Shown: positions 1 through 5,568 of the stretch, one piece after another
How the letters are laid out: every line of letters starts with the position of its first letter
Position numbering within the stretch: the stretch's first letter is position 1
Origin: JBAXRT01 sp037131065
GTDB lineage: Bacteria; Bacteroidota; Bacteroidia; Bacteroidales; FEN-979
DNA: 5,568 bases
Assembly (NCBI GenBank): GCA_037131065.1
Contig: JBAXRT010000162.1
Location: forward strand, 1 to 5,568
Reading direction: 5' to 3'
Program-made: the position numbers and the translations under genes
Notes under the pieces: model-generated
What the model saw: the letters and a program-made list of their open reading frames with translations, nothing else
Database searches by the model: none
What the model was told of the DNA's origin: nothing

Positions 1-274
1 TGGCCGAGAGACACATCGGGCAGGGTTCGCAGGTTGAATAGAGGATGGCGCCGGAAAGATCGAAAGTTCCGATGTTGCGGCAGGCTTCGCGGATGGCAGT
101 GACCTCAGCATGAGCCGTCGGGTCCAGTTGCGAGGTCACCCGGTTACTGCCTTTGCCGATGATCTTCCCATCCTTTACGACCACGGCGCCGAAAGGGCCC
201 CCGATGTTGTTCCTTACAGAGGAAAATGCCTCGTCGAAAGCAACATTCAGATAGTACTCGTGGGTTTCCGTCAT
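1..274 (-). CDS. guaD: Guanine deaminase, N-terminal part (cut by window edge)
   Basis: Encodes the first 91 residues of a zinc-dependent nucleobase deaminase of the cytidine deaminase fold, predicted to convert guanine to xanthine plus ammonia in the cytoplasm. Visible motifs, numbered from the ATG at 274, are GGPFGAVVVKDG at about 25-36, the zinc/catalytic motif TAHAEVTAIR with His55 as ligand and Glu57 as proton shuttle, and CEPCPMC with Cys85 and Cys88 as the other zinc ligands. DPTAHAEVTAIR and ILYSTCEPCPMCL closely resemble my recollection of Bacillus subtilis GuaD and fit it better than TadA or dCMP deaminase. The C-terminal part, which in this family adds to the active site, is outside the window. 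An in-frame ATG at 286 would add four residues (MVQK). I prefer 274 because the distance to GGPFG fits the family better and because a candidate promoter at 296-303 would leave the 286 start almost leaderless. No Shine-Dalgarno sequence decides it. The gene is divergent from the ygfK-like gene. Family call strong, exact start uncertain. Confidence 0.9.
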   Translation of the reverse strand, partial: MTETHEYYLNVAFDEAFSSVRNNIGGPFGAVVVKDGKIIGKGSNRVTSQLDPTAHAEVTAIREACRNIGTFDLSGAILYSTCEPCPMCLSA

Positions 275-295
275 CTTCTGAACCATTAAGCAAGA

Positions 296-303
296 CAAAT
301 TTA
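296..303 (-). promoter_or_regulatory. Candidate Bacteroidota -7 promoter element for guaD
   Basis: On the minus strand this reads TAAATTTG, an exact match to the Bacteroidota primary sigma factor -7 consensus TAnnTTTG. It would place transcription start about 5-8 bases downstream, near 288-291. No clear TTTG -33 element lies at the usual spacing of about 19-21 bases; the nearest TTTG (331-334) is 27 bases away. A chance match in AT-rich DNA is possible. Confidence 0.35.
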
Positions 304-345
304 GCAGAAAACATTATTGATCTGGCATTACAAAGTTTAATCTCT

Positions 346-353
346 TAATTTTG
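346..353 (+). promoter_or_regulatory. Candidate Bacteroidota -7 promoter element for the ygfK operon
   Basis: Reads TAATTTTG, an exact match to the Bacteroidota -7 consensus TAnnTTTG, 31 bases before the TTG start at 385. It predicts a short 5' leader of roughly 25 bases. Only a weak CTG at 322-324 sits where a -33 element would be expected, so the assignment rests on the -7 match and position. No riboswitch-like structure fits between this site and the start. Confidence 0.4.
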
Positions 354-384
354 ACTCACCAAATTCTACAACACAAATCAAGGC

Positions 385-3300
385 TTGTCTGATAAATTCT
401 CACCGGTCCCGCTCCCAAAACTTCTCACTCTCGCCCTTGAAGGGATAAGGAAAAAGCAGTTCCAGTGGATCCCGGGCACGCTTTTCTTCATTCCAAGGAA
501 GGATGACCCTTTCAGGATCAGGAGGTACGGTAAGGTACTTGAGACGCCTATCGGAGTGGCTGCCGGTCCCCACACCCAGCTTGCTCTGAATATCATAACC
601 TCCTGGCTTTGCGGCGCAAGGTATATCGAACTGAAGACCGTCCAGGTGCTGGATGAACTTGAGGTGACCAAGCCCTGCATCGACATGCACGATGAGGGAT
701 ACAACTGTGAATGGTCGCAGGAACTCAGGATCGGTGAATCATTTACCGAATACCTGAACGCGTGGATCATCATCCATATCCTTCATAAGGAACTTGGGTT
801 TATGGGTAAGCCGGGAGTCATCTTCAACATGAGTGTAGGTTACAACATGGAAGGGATCCTCAGTAAAAAAGTCCAGGGCTTCCTTGCCGCAATGCAGGAT
901 TGCACCCAACCGTTAGAGGAGGCGAAAAAAGAGATTCGCCGAATCTACCCGGGTATCGATGAAATTGAGATCCCGTCACGGATCTCCGATTCAGTCACCC
1001 TGAGTACGATGCATGGCTGTCCGCCGGCGGAGATCGGAAAGATCGGCTACTACCTGATCAGCGAAAAGAAGCTCCAAACCACCATCAAACTGAACCCGAC
1101 GCTGCTCGGGGCTGAGTCGCTGAGAAATATCCTGAACGAAAAGCTGAAATTCAACATCGAGGTCCCCGATGAAGCTTTTGACTACGACCTGAAATACCCG
1201 GATGCCCTGGAGATCATCGGGGAACTCTCTGCCGTTTCCCAAAAAAACAGGCTTGAGTTCGGGATCAAATTAACCAATACGCTTGAGACCAGGAACAGCG
1301 GACATCTTTTCAATGAAAAGGAAAAGATGGTCTATATGAGCGGCCGGGCGCTCCATCCCATTTCAATCAACCTGGCCAGGAAACTTCAGAATGACTTTCA
1401 CGGAAAACTGAACATCTCCTCCTCCGGCGGGGCGGACTGTTTCAACATTTGTCAGATCCTTTCCTGCGGATTGCAGCCTGTTACGGTGTGCACCGACCTG
1501 CTGAAACCTGGCGGATACGGCCGCCTCTGGCAATACATCGATCAGCTCCGGAAAAATCCTGTATCCATAGATCCCGGTACCGGAAAGTCCCTCCAGCTTC
1601 TGAACCGTTACGCAGATCTGGTTTGTGATGATCCTTCATACCAGAATCTGGACTTTGTCCCACATGATATAAAGACCGACCGGCCGCTCGGTTTTTTCGA
1701 TTGTATACATGCCCCGTGTGTGGATACCTGTCCGACGAATCAGGATATTCCGGGTTACCTGTTCCAGGTGTCAAAGGGAGAGGTTTCTGAAGCATTCAAA
1801 ACCATTTTTAACACAAACCCGTTTCCTTCAGTCACAGGGATGATTTGCGACCACCCCTGCCAGGTGAAATGCACCCGGATCAACTACGACGAAGCCCTGC
1901 AGATACGGGAAATCAAACATTTTGTGGCGGAGACTGTGAATGATTATACCCCACCCCCGGCCCCTCCCCTGCCGGCAGGGGAGGGGAGCTGGGAAGGGGT
2001 ACTCCCCGGCCAAGGTGGTATCAGAATCGCCATCATCGGCGCTGGCCCTGCGGGACTTTCGTGTGCATGGTTCCTGCGGCAAGCAGGGTTCGAGGTCGAT
2101 ATTTTTGAAAAGAAAAAGATACCCGGTGGAATGGTGTCGGCTGCCATCCCGGCTTTCAGGCTTTCGGGAGAGGCCATCGACCAAGACATCAGCCGCATCC
2201 TCTCCTCAGGAGTAAAATTGTTCGATGATCATCCTGTCGTAAAAATTGAATTTGATAGGCTCAGGGAGGAGTATGCTGCCATCTTTCTTGCTGTAGGGGC
2301 TCAGCAGACGATCACCCTGGAGATCGATGGAATTATTTCCGCGGGCGTCATCGATCTGCTGGAATTCCTCTTTGATGCCAGAAAAGACCGTAAACTCAAA
2401 TTAGGGAGAAATATCATTATCATCGGCGGTGGAAATACTGCCATGGATGCGGCAAGGACAGCCCTCCGTATGTCGGGCGAGGGCAGCCAGGTAACCGTGG
2501 TATACCGGCGTTCCATCCGTGAGATGCCCGCCGACAAAGGAGAGATCCGTGCAGTATTGGATGAAGGAATCCGGATCATGGAGCTGACTAACCCGGAACG
2601 TATCCTTTCTACAGGTGGCCACGTCACGGGACTGGCCTGTTCCAGGAATGTGCTCGCCCTGAAAGGGAAAGATGGAAGAGCTCTCCCGGTAAGGGTTCCG
2701 GGTTCGGAGTTTGAGCTCCCCTGCGACACCATCATTCCTGCCATTGGTCAGCGTATTTCAGTTGATTTTGCTGATGCATCATCATTGAAGAGTGCTCCCG
2801 GCAGCTACAAAACCGCCATCGAAAAATTATACATCGGCGGGGATGCATTACGTGGCGCCAGCACCGCCATCCACGCAATAGCAGATGGGCGTAAGGCTGC
2901 CGCAGAGATCCTTTCCGATGTCATGGGATTTTCAAAAGAATCTGACCGCAAGATTCTGAAAGATGTTCCTTTAATGGAATTGATGCACATGAAATCAATC
3001 AGGATGAAGGGAATCTCAGCGGAAGCGGACTTCCCTGCCGATCCTCCCGGTTTTGATCCCGTGGAAAATTCTTACTCACAGGATCAGGCGCGGAGAGAGG
3101 CATCGCGCTGCCTTCTCTGCGATGAGGTTTGTAACATTTGTGTCACAGTTTGCCCAAACCTGGCTAATTTCAGCTATGAGATCGATCCGGTGAGTTACAG
3201 GTTAAAAAAAGCAGTAGCCTCTGAAAGCGGCGAGATCACATTTCAGGAGGACGGTGAATTCTCAGTTACCCAGTCCGTCCAGGTGCTCAACATCAGGGAT

Positions 3301-3660
3301 CTGTGCAACGAATGCGGGAACTGCACAACCTTTTGTCCTTCTGCAGGACAACCATTTAAAGACAAACCGGCACTTTGTCTTTCGGTCCAGACACTAAACA
3401 GTGAAGGGGAGGGATACTACCTCAGCCGGTTGCCTGACCGGGATGTGCTGATCTATAAAAAGAAAGATATTGTCAAAACCCTGACCAGGAGTGACGGAAA
3501 GCTTATTTACGAGACTGACCAGGTAAGGGCAGTTATTGACCCAGGGGGATTTGATCTCCTGGAAGTGAAATTCCTGACACCGTGCGTCAGGGAGGCGCGG
3601 TTTGGGTTCGCAGCAGAGATGAACATCATATTGAAAGGAGCTTTACAATTAAAAATCTAA
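385..3660 (+). CDS. ygfK: YgfK-like Fe-S flavoprotein (putative selenate reductase subunit family)
   Basis: Multidomain Fe-S flavoprotein of 1091 residues (E. coli YgfK is about 1030), predicted cytoplasmic. Residues 1-420 form a dihydroorotate/dihydropyrimidine dehydrogenase-like barrel (TPIGVAAGPHTQ, STMHGCPP near 207-214, KLNPTLLG, SSGGAD near 346). Cys440, 445, 449 and Cys488, 492, 496 are the N-terminal Fe-S ligands seen in GltD and DPD. An FAD Rossmann motif GAGPAG lies at 552-557, an NAD(P)H motif GGGNTA at 681-686 followed by VYRR at 706-709, and an FAD-closing YIGGDA at 816-821. The C-terminal ferredoxin domain has Cys909, 912, 916, 919, 923 and Cys974, 977, 980, 984, enough for two 4Fe-4S clusters. 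The start is TTG: an in-frame stop lies at 352-354, no ATG precedes it, and the N-terminus (SDKFSPVPLPKLL) lines up with E. coli YgfK from its first residue. A palindromic repeat is translated at about 521-540. The family is named for selenate reduction, but in E. coli the gene sits in the anaerobic purine/urate catabolism cluster. The exact reaction is not settled; electron transfer from NAD(P)H to a pathway reductase step is inference. Confidence 0.93.
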   Translation: MSDKFSPVPLPKLLTLALEGIRKKQFQWIPGTLFFIPRKDDPFRIRRYGKVLETPIGVAAGPHTQLALNIITSWLCGARYIELKTVQVLDELEVTKPCIDMHDEGYNCEWSQELRIGESFTEYLNAWIIIHILHKELGFMGKPGVIFNMSVGYNMEGILSKKVQGFLAAMQDCTQPLEEAKKEIRRIYPGIDEIEIPSRISDSVTLSTMHGCPPAEIGKIGYYLISEKKLQTTIKLNPTLLGAESLRNILNEKLKFNIEVPDEAFDYDLKYPDALEIIGELSAVSQKNRLEFGIKLTNTLETRNSGHLFNEKEKMVYMSGRALHPISINLARKLQNDFHGKLNISSSGGADCFNICQILSCGLQPVTVCTDLLKPGGYGRLWQYIDQLRKNPVSIDPGTGKSLQLLNRYADLVCDDPSYQNLDFVPHDIKTDRPLGFFDCIHAPCVDTCPTNQDIPGYLFQVSKGEVSEAFKTIFNTNPFPSVTGMICDHPCQVKCTRINYDEALQIREIKHFVAETVNDYTPPPAPPLPAGEGSWEGVLPGQGGIRIAIIGAGPAGLSCAWFLRQAGFEVDIFEKKKIPGGMVSAAIPAFRLSGEAIDQDISRILSSGVKLFDDHPVVKIEFDRLREEYAAIFLAVGAQQTITLEIDGIISAGVIDLLEFLFDARKDRKLKLGRNIIIIGGGNTAMDAARTALRMSGEGSQVTVVYRRSIREMPADKGEIRAVLDEGIRIMELTNPERILSTGGHVTGLACSRNVLALKGKDGRALPVRVPGSEFELPCDTIIPAIGQRISVDFADASSLKSAPGSYKTAIEKLYIGGDALRGASTAIHAIADGRKAAAEILSDVMGFSKESDRKILKDVPLMELMHMKSIRMKGISAEADFPADPPGFDPVENSYSQDQARREASRCLLCDEVCNICVTVCPNLANFSYEIDPVSYRLKKAVASESGEITFQEDGEFSVTQSVQVLNIRDLCNECGNCTTFCPSAGQPFKDKPALCLSVQTLNSEGEGYYLSRLPDRDVLIYKKKDIVKTLTRSDGKLIYETDQVRAVIDPGGFDLLEVKFLTPCVREARFGFAAEMNIILKGALQLKI
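1947..2001. repeat. GC-rich palindromic repeat inserted in the ygfK coding sequence
   Basis: The core at 1961-1986 is a perfect 26-bp inverted repeat (arm CCCCTCCCCTGCC, 1961-1973, and its complement 1974-1986). Outer arms TACCCC at 1947-1952 and GGGGTA at 1996-2001 pair around the same centre, giving an imperfect palindrome of about 55 bp. It is translated as a low-complexity stretch (PPPAPPLPAGEGSWEGV) in the linker between the N-terminal Fe-S module and the FAD Rossmann motif. Base composition is sharply unlike the flanks. It resembles the dispersed CCCTCCCC...GGGGAGGG palindromes known as interspersed repeats in several bacterial genomes. Insertion is inferred, since the E. coli homologue has a shorter unrelated linker here. 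Confidence 0.75.
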
Positions 3661-3701
3661 TTATCAATTATCCATTATCAATTATCCATTATCAATTATC
3701 C
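3660..3701. repeat. Three tandem copies of a 14-bp AT-rich repeat in the intergenic spacer
   Basis: The unit ATTATCAATTATCC occurs three times without a mismatch (3660-3673, 3674-3687, 3688-3701), followed by the partial copy ATT. It overlaps the last base of the ygfK stop codon and fills nearly the whole 48-bp gap to the next start. No Shine-Dalgarno sequence lies between it and the ATG at 3709. Similar ATTATCAATTATC spacers are common in Bacteroidales genomes. A role in translation or mRNA processing cannot be read from the sequence. Confidence 0.9.
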
Positions 3702-3708
3702 ATTTGTT

Positions 3709-5181
3709 ATGCTTAAGATAACAACCCAGATCACCGATCCCTTAATCCTTGAGAAAGCAGTGACACGATACCGTGAGAAGGGTATCATCCTGCCAACCTT
3801 TGCCCAGATGCGCAACCCGGACCTGGTGCCGGATGCTGTTAAGGAGAAACTGAAGAACATCGGTTTGTGGGAACTTCATCCCCTGAACCTTTTCAGACTC
3901 ACATGGAAGAATGAGCCGAAAACGAAAGGAGGCCTTTTCGGAAAGCCAAACTACATTGAACTTCCGGAATCCCTGACTGGTGTGAAGGCAAGGATTGTTG
4001 TGATGACCGGGAAATGGTTCCCGACAGGTGCACACAAAGTCGGGGCGGCGTATGGCTGCCTGGCGCCGAGGATCATCACCGGACAGTTTGATCCGACCTG
4101 GCACAAGGCGGTCTGGCCTTCGACCGGGAACTACTGCCGCGGCGGGGCATTCGACTCATACCTCATGGGAGTGACTGCCGTTGCGATCCTGCCGGAGGAG
4201 ATGAGCCGCGAGCGGTTCGAGTGGCTGAAGGAGATCGGCGCCGAGGTGATCGCTACCCCGGGTTGTGAATCGAATGTCAAGGAAATCTACGATAAATGCT
4301 GGGAGATCCGGCGTACAAGGAAAGACTGTATCATCCTGAACCAGTTCGAGGAGTTTGGAAACTCATGCTGGCATTACGAAGTTACAGGGCATGCCATTGA
4401 AGAGGTATATCATGAGCTGGCCGGTAAAGATTCCAGGTTCGCTGCTTACATCTCCGCCACGGGATCGGCAGGAACCATCGCTGCAGGTGATTATTTACGG
4501 ACCATCTTCCCTCATGTCAAAGTGGTCGCTTCGGAAGCCCTCCAGTGTCCTACCCTGCTGAACAACGGGTTTGGGGGTCACAGGATCGAGGGGATCGGCG
4601 ACAAGCATGTTCCCTGGATCCACAATGTGAGGAATACCAATGTCGTGACGGCCATCGATGATGAGGATTGCCTCCGTCTCCTTAGGCTGTTCAACGAGGA
4701 GAGAGGAATGGAATACCTTGCTGCAAACGGGGTCGAAAAAGACCTGATTGGCAAGCTGGATATGATCGGTATCTCCGGGATTGCAAATATCCTGTCGGCC
4801 ATAAAGACCGCAAAATATTTTGAACTCACCTCCGACGATATCCTGGTCACTATTGCTACCGATTCGGTCGAACTTTACGGATCCAGGCTGGAAGAACTTA
4901 CGGAGGCCCGAGGGGAATATTCGCTGCTCCAGGCTGCACGTGACCATGAAAAATGCATGTTCGGTACTAGAACAGATAACATGAAGGAGTTGCGATACGA
5001 AGATCAGAAGGCGATCCACAACCTGAAGTATTTCACCTGGGTTGAGCAACAGGGCAAGGATGTGGAAGATCTGCGTCAATTGTGGGAAGACAGGAAGATC
5101 TGGAAGGAGATATTCGCCCAGCCGGCCCGGTGGGATGAACTGATCGGCGAATTCAATGAAAGGACCGGGTTGTTAAAATAA
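3709..5181 (+). CDS. Fold-type II PLP-dependent enzyme, substrate unassigned
   Basis: A 490-residue cytoplasmic PLP enzyme of the tryptophan synthase beta/cysteine synthase superfamily. Likely Schiff-base lysine is Lys110 in PTGAHKVGAA, a context closer to TrpB (TGxHK) than to cysteine synthase (SxKxR). Asn141 in PSTGNYCRGG occupies the cofactor-contacting asparagine loop. ATGSAGT at 250-256 is the phosphate-binding loop, GISGIANI near 353-360 is a conserved late motif, and Ser386 in TDSVELYGSR matches the serine that contacts the pyridine nitrogen. About 85 residues precede the catalytic core and about 90 follow it (after TDSVELY), making it longer than typical cysteine synthases (about 310) or E. 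coli YgeX (about 400). There is no CBS or ACT domain. It lies 48 bp after the ygfK-like gene and 30 bp before another PLP enzyme, so an operon is likely. The context suggests an amino-acid lyase or beta-replacement step in purine catabolism, perhaps on 2,3-diaminopropionate or a related intermediate, but that is inference. The superfamily is certain, the reaction is not. Confidence 0.85.
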   Translation: MLKITTQITDPLILEKAVTRYREKGIILPTFAQMRNPDLVPDAVKEKLKNIGLWELHPLNLFRLTWKNEPKTKGGLFGKPNYIELPESLTGVKARIVVMTGKWFPTGAHKVGAAYGCLAPRIITGQFDPTWHKAVWPSTGNYCRGGAFDSYLMGVTAVAILPEEMSRERFEWLKEIGAEVIATPGCESNVKEIYDKCWEIRRTRKDCIILNQFEEFGNSCWHYEVTGHAIEEVYHELAGKDSRFAAYISATGSAGTIAAGDYLRTIFPHVKVVASEALQCPTLLNNGFGGHRIEGIGDKHVPWIHNVRNTNVVTAIDDEDCLRLLRLFNEERGMEYLAANGVEKDLIGKLDMIGISGIANILSAIKTAKYFELTSDDILVTIATDSVELYGSRLEELTEARGEYSLLQAARDHEKCMFGTRTDNMKELRYEDQKAIHNLKYFTWVEQQGKDVEDLRQLWEDRKIWKEIFAQPARWDELIGEFNERTGLLK

Positions 5182-5211
5182 TATTTAGTTTTATCATAAA
5201 ATACCGGCAGG

Positions 5212-5568
5212 ATGGCTGAAAAGTATTTTTACCGTTGCAACGACTGCGGCGCCGAATACCCGCCCGATCATGTCATCTATCTTTGTCCTGCATGCCTGCC
5301 GGGAAACAAGCCCGGTGTTCCACCGAGAGGCGTCCTGAAAACGCTTTTCAATTACGAACAGCTAAAAAAATCGGCAGTACCCGGAAAACTGTTTGAATGG
5401 CTTAAGAAAAGGTCCTTCCTTGATCTCACTGCCCTGGACAGCTTCGACTGCTGGCCAATGCTCAAGGTCGGAAACACCCCTCTTTACAAATTAACCGCTC
5501 ACCCCTTCATCACATCACTTCATCACCACCTCACTTCATCACCACCTCACACAGGTTTCACTGACGAT
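5212..5568 (+). CDS. Threonine synthase-like PLP enzyme, N-terminal part (cut by window edge)
   Basis: The first 119 residues of a second fold-type II PLP enzyme, open to the right edge. The N-terminus has a zinc-ribbon-like CNDCG...CPAC pattern (Cys9, Cys12, Cys25, Cys28), as in many long threonine synthases and cysteate synthases, followed by a helical lead-in and the family motif VGNTPLYKL at about 86-94. The catalytic lysine motif (usually NPTGSFKDR) would fall just past the window. Between GNTPLYKL and that motif the protein runs through a His/Ser/Thr-rich stretch (about 97-114) encoded by a tandem repeat, where relatives normally have a short variable loop. The start is the ATG 30 bp after the preceding stop; the upstream CGGCAGG is too close to act as a standard ribosome binding site. 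Pairing with another PLP enzyme behind ygfK suggests a catabolic lyase rather than housekeeping ThrC, but this is inference. Whether the gene stays intact beyond the repeat cannot be seen. Confidence 0.8.
   Translation, partial: MAEKYFYRCNDCGAEYPPDHVIYLCPACLPGNKPGVPPRGVLKTLFNYEQLKKSAVPGKLFEWLKKRSFLDLTALDSFDCWPMLKVGNTPLYKLTAHPFITSLHHHLTSSPPHTGFTDD
5515..5550. repeat. 16-bp tandem repeat inside the threonine synthase-like gene
   Basis: The unit TCACTTCATCACCACC occurs at 5515-5530 and 5531-5546 without mismatch, then TCAC (5547-5550) starts a third copy. A looser CTTCATCACA copy precedes it at about 5505-5514. The period is not a multiple of three, so the copies are read in different frames, giving SLHHHL then TSSPPH. 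Copy-number change by one unit would shift the reading frame. Confidence 0.85.

Noticed and set aside
287..384. Purine riboswitch upstream of guaD or ygfK
   Set aside because: The region is short and AT-rich with no convincing three-way junction, and predicted leaders are only about 15-25 bases.
1940..2215. Alternative plus-strand frame through the palindrome, as a sign of a frameshift in ygfK
   Set aside because: The main frame runs without interruption through the repeat into the GAGPAG motif, and all later motifs stay in that frame.
2301..2744. A 147-codon open frame on the minus strand
   Set aside because: It is antisense to the FAD/NAD(P)H module of the ygfK-like gene and is Ser/Pro/Ile-rich without motifs, typical of a shadow frame.
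385..3660. Selenoprotein or selenate reductase proper
   Set aside because: There is no in-frame TGA to suggest selenocysteine. The selenate label comes from a family name, while gene context points to purine catabolism.
3660..3701. CRISPR array
   Set aside because: The 14-bp units are directly adjacent with no spacers, and there are no cas genes. This is a simple tandem repeat.
4495..5079. A 194-codon open frame on the minus strand
   Set aside because: It lies wholly opposite the PLP enzyme gene, whose protein has clear family motifs. The antisense translation shows no recognisable domain.
3709..5181. Tryptophan synthase beta chain
   Set aside because: Only the lysine motif resembles TrpB. 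The other motifs are cysteine synthase-like, the length is unusual, and no trp genes are nearby.
3709..5181. YgeX (2,3-diaminopropionate ammonia-lyase) by synteny
   Set aside because: The lysine context and the length of 490 against about 400 residues do not match YgeX. Only a similar substrate remains possible, so no symbol was given.
5182..5211. Terminator between the two PLP genes
   Set aside because: The 30-bp gap has no stem-loop followed by a T run, which agrees with a continuing operon.

Overview
The window looks like part of an anaerobic purine (urate/guanine) catabolism locus, probably from a Bacteroidota (Bacteroidales-like) genome. The lineage call is inference. It rests on AT-rich spacers with TAnnTTTG-type -7 promoter matches, no usable Shine-Dalgarno sequences before any start, and short tandem repeats of a kind often seen in Bacteroidales spacers. 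No rRNA or marker gene is present to confirm it.

Layout: (i) positions 1-274, minus strand, hold the N-terminal part of a guanine deaminase (guaD) that leaves the window at its left edge. (ii) Positions 287-384 are an AT-rich divergent intergenic region with one candidate promoter for each direction. (iii) Positions 385-3660, plus strand, encode a 1091-residue YgfK-like iron-sulfur flavoprotein. Its parts are a dihydroorotate-dehydrogenase-like barrel, a GltD-like FAD/NAD(P)H module with N-terminal Fe-S cysteines, and a C-terminal ferredoxin domain. It starts at TTG and carries a GC-rich palindromic repeat translated in frame in an interdomain linker. (iv) After a 48-bp spacer made almost entirely of three 14-bp tandem repeats, positions 3709-5181 encode a 490-residue fold-type II PLP enzyme of unassigned substrate. 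(v) After a further 30 bp, positions 5212-5568 begin a second fold-type II PLP enzyme. It resembles threonine synthase, has an N-terminal zinc ribbon and an internal 16-bp tandem repeat, and runs off the right edge.

How the genes may work together: in E. coli, ygfK and guaD lie in the same chromosomal cluster as ssnA, xdhD, hyuA, ygeW, ygeY and the PLP-dependent 2,3-diaminopropionate ammonia-lyase ygeX. That cluster is linked to anaerobic purine/urate breakdown. Here guanine deaminase would feed xanthine into the pathway, YgfK would be the electron-transfer/reductase component, and the two PLP enzymes are plausible (unproven) lyases for amino-acid intermediates in place of, or alongside, YgeX. 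The plus-strand genes are closely spaced in one direction and probably form one operon. The most distinctive features are two repeat elements lying inside coding sequence and the unassigned PLP family next to ygfK.
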